From Powellomyces hirtus (lineage: Eukaryota > Chytridiomycota > Chytridiomycetes > Spizellomycetales > Powellomycetaceae), in contig JAHLKG010000013.1 in NCBI GenBank assembly GCA_025526995.1, forward strand, positions 736,408 to 800,407: 64,000 nucleotides of DNA. Direction: 5' to 3'. The notes beneath the pieces were generated by a model. It saw only the letters and a list, made by a program, of their open reading frames with translations. It made no database searches and was not told where the DNA came from. Position 1 is the first letter of the stretch. Every line of letters begins with the position of its first letter. Position numbers and translations under genes: made by a program. Shown here piece by piece: positions 63,955 through 64,000 of the stretch.

Positions 63955-64000
63955 ATGTCCGCCTCCGCTGGTCTCACTTTTGACTCCTTGAAAGCCGCTA
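63955..64000 (+). CDS. possible start of a host gene (partial)
   Basis: An ATG preceded by caagcaata opens MSASAGLTFDSLKAA to the window end. Placement just outside the element suggests a host gene, but only 15 codons are visible. Confidence 0.3.
   Translation, partial: MSASAGLTFDSLKAA

Overview
The window reads as nuclear DNA of an early-diverging fungus, most likely a chytrid. Genes are dense, carry many short spliceosomal introns (about 60-110 bp, GT..AG), and encode mitochondrial, vacuolar and secreted proteins of fungal type. Several families present here (ataxin-3, taspase 1, TMEM135-like) are rare or absent in yeasts and common in zoosporic fungi and animals. The taxonomic placement is an inference from gene content, not from a marker gene. 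No rRNA, tRNA or CRISPR array was recognised.

Host part, 1-45.4 kb. In order: tail of an unidentified gene; taspase 1 (-); the splicing factor CCDC12/cwf18 (+); a mitochondrial glutathionyl-hydroquinone reductase (+); a GH5 mannanase-like enzyme with a lipid-anchor N-terminus (-); a coiled-coil protein (+); a universal stress protein (-); urease accessory protein UreD (+); a Nudix hydrolase (-); a two-repeat small protein (-); galactose-1-phosphate uridylyltransferase (+); the mitochondrial rRNA methyltransferase MRM1 (-); a BTB-like relic (-); an AIM18-like chalcone-isomerase-fold protein (+); a CIA30 protein (-); an 'RYG' repeat protein and a small ORF (+); a seven-TM protein (+); a TMEM135-like protein (+); ataxin-3 (+); a CFEM-like GPI protein (+); a vacuolar amino-acid transporter (-); an SH3-tailed single-pass membrane protein (+); a subtilase (+) and a Cdk1-like kinase (-). 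I resolved exon structures by hand. All complete spliced models keep the frame (exon sums divisible by three), which supports them.

Element, about 45.47-63.86 kb. An 18.4-kb unit is bounded by imperfect terminal inverted repeats of about 245 bp. It encodes a double-jelly-roll major capsid protein, a penton-like minor capsid protein and an A32/FtsK-type packaging ATPase, which is the morphogenetic core of Polinton-like viruses/Mavericks. It also has a 2062-residue fibre protein, several small or unknown virion-type proteins, a DD35E integrase with a chromodomain, a separate tyrosine recombinase, and a 715-residue fusion of an adenine-methyltransferase-like domain to a C5-cytosine methyltransferase. 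All element ORFs are intact and intronless, so the copy looks recent or still active. No DNA polymerase, helicase-primase or capsid protease is recognisable.

Other oddities are a 148-bp near-perfect duplication of the transporter's 5' region 5.8 kb away, a perfect 56-bp palindrome joined to a 12-bp tandem repeat just outside the element, and long poly-C tracts, one inside a Cdk intron.
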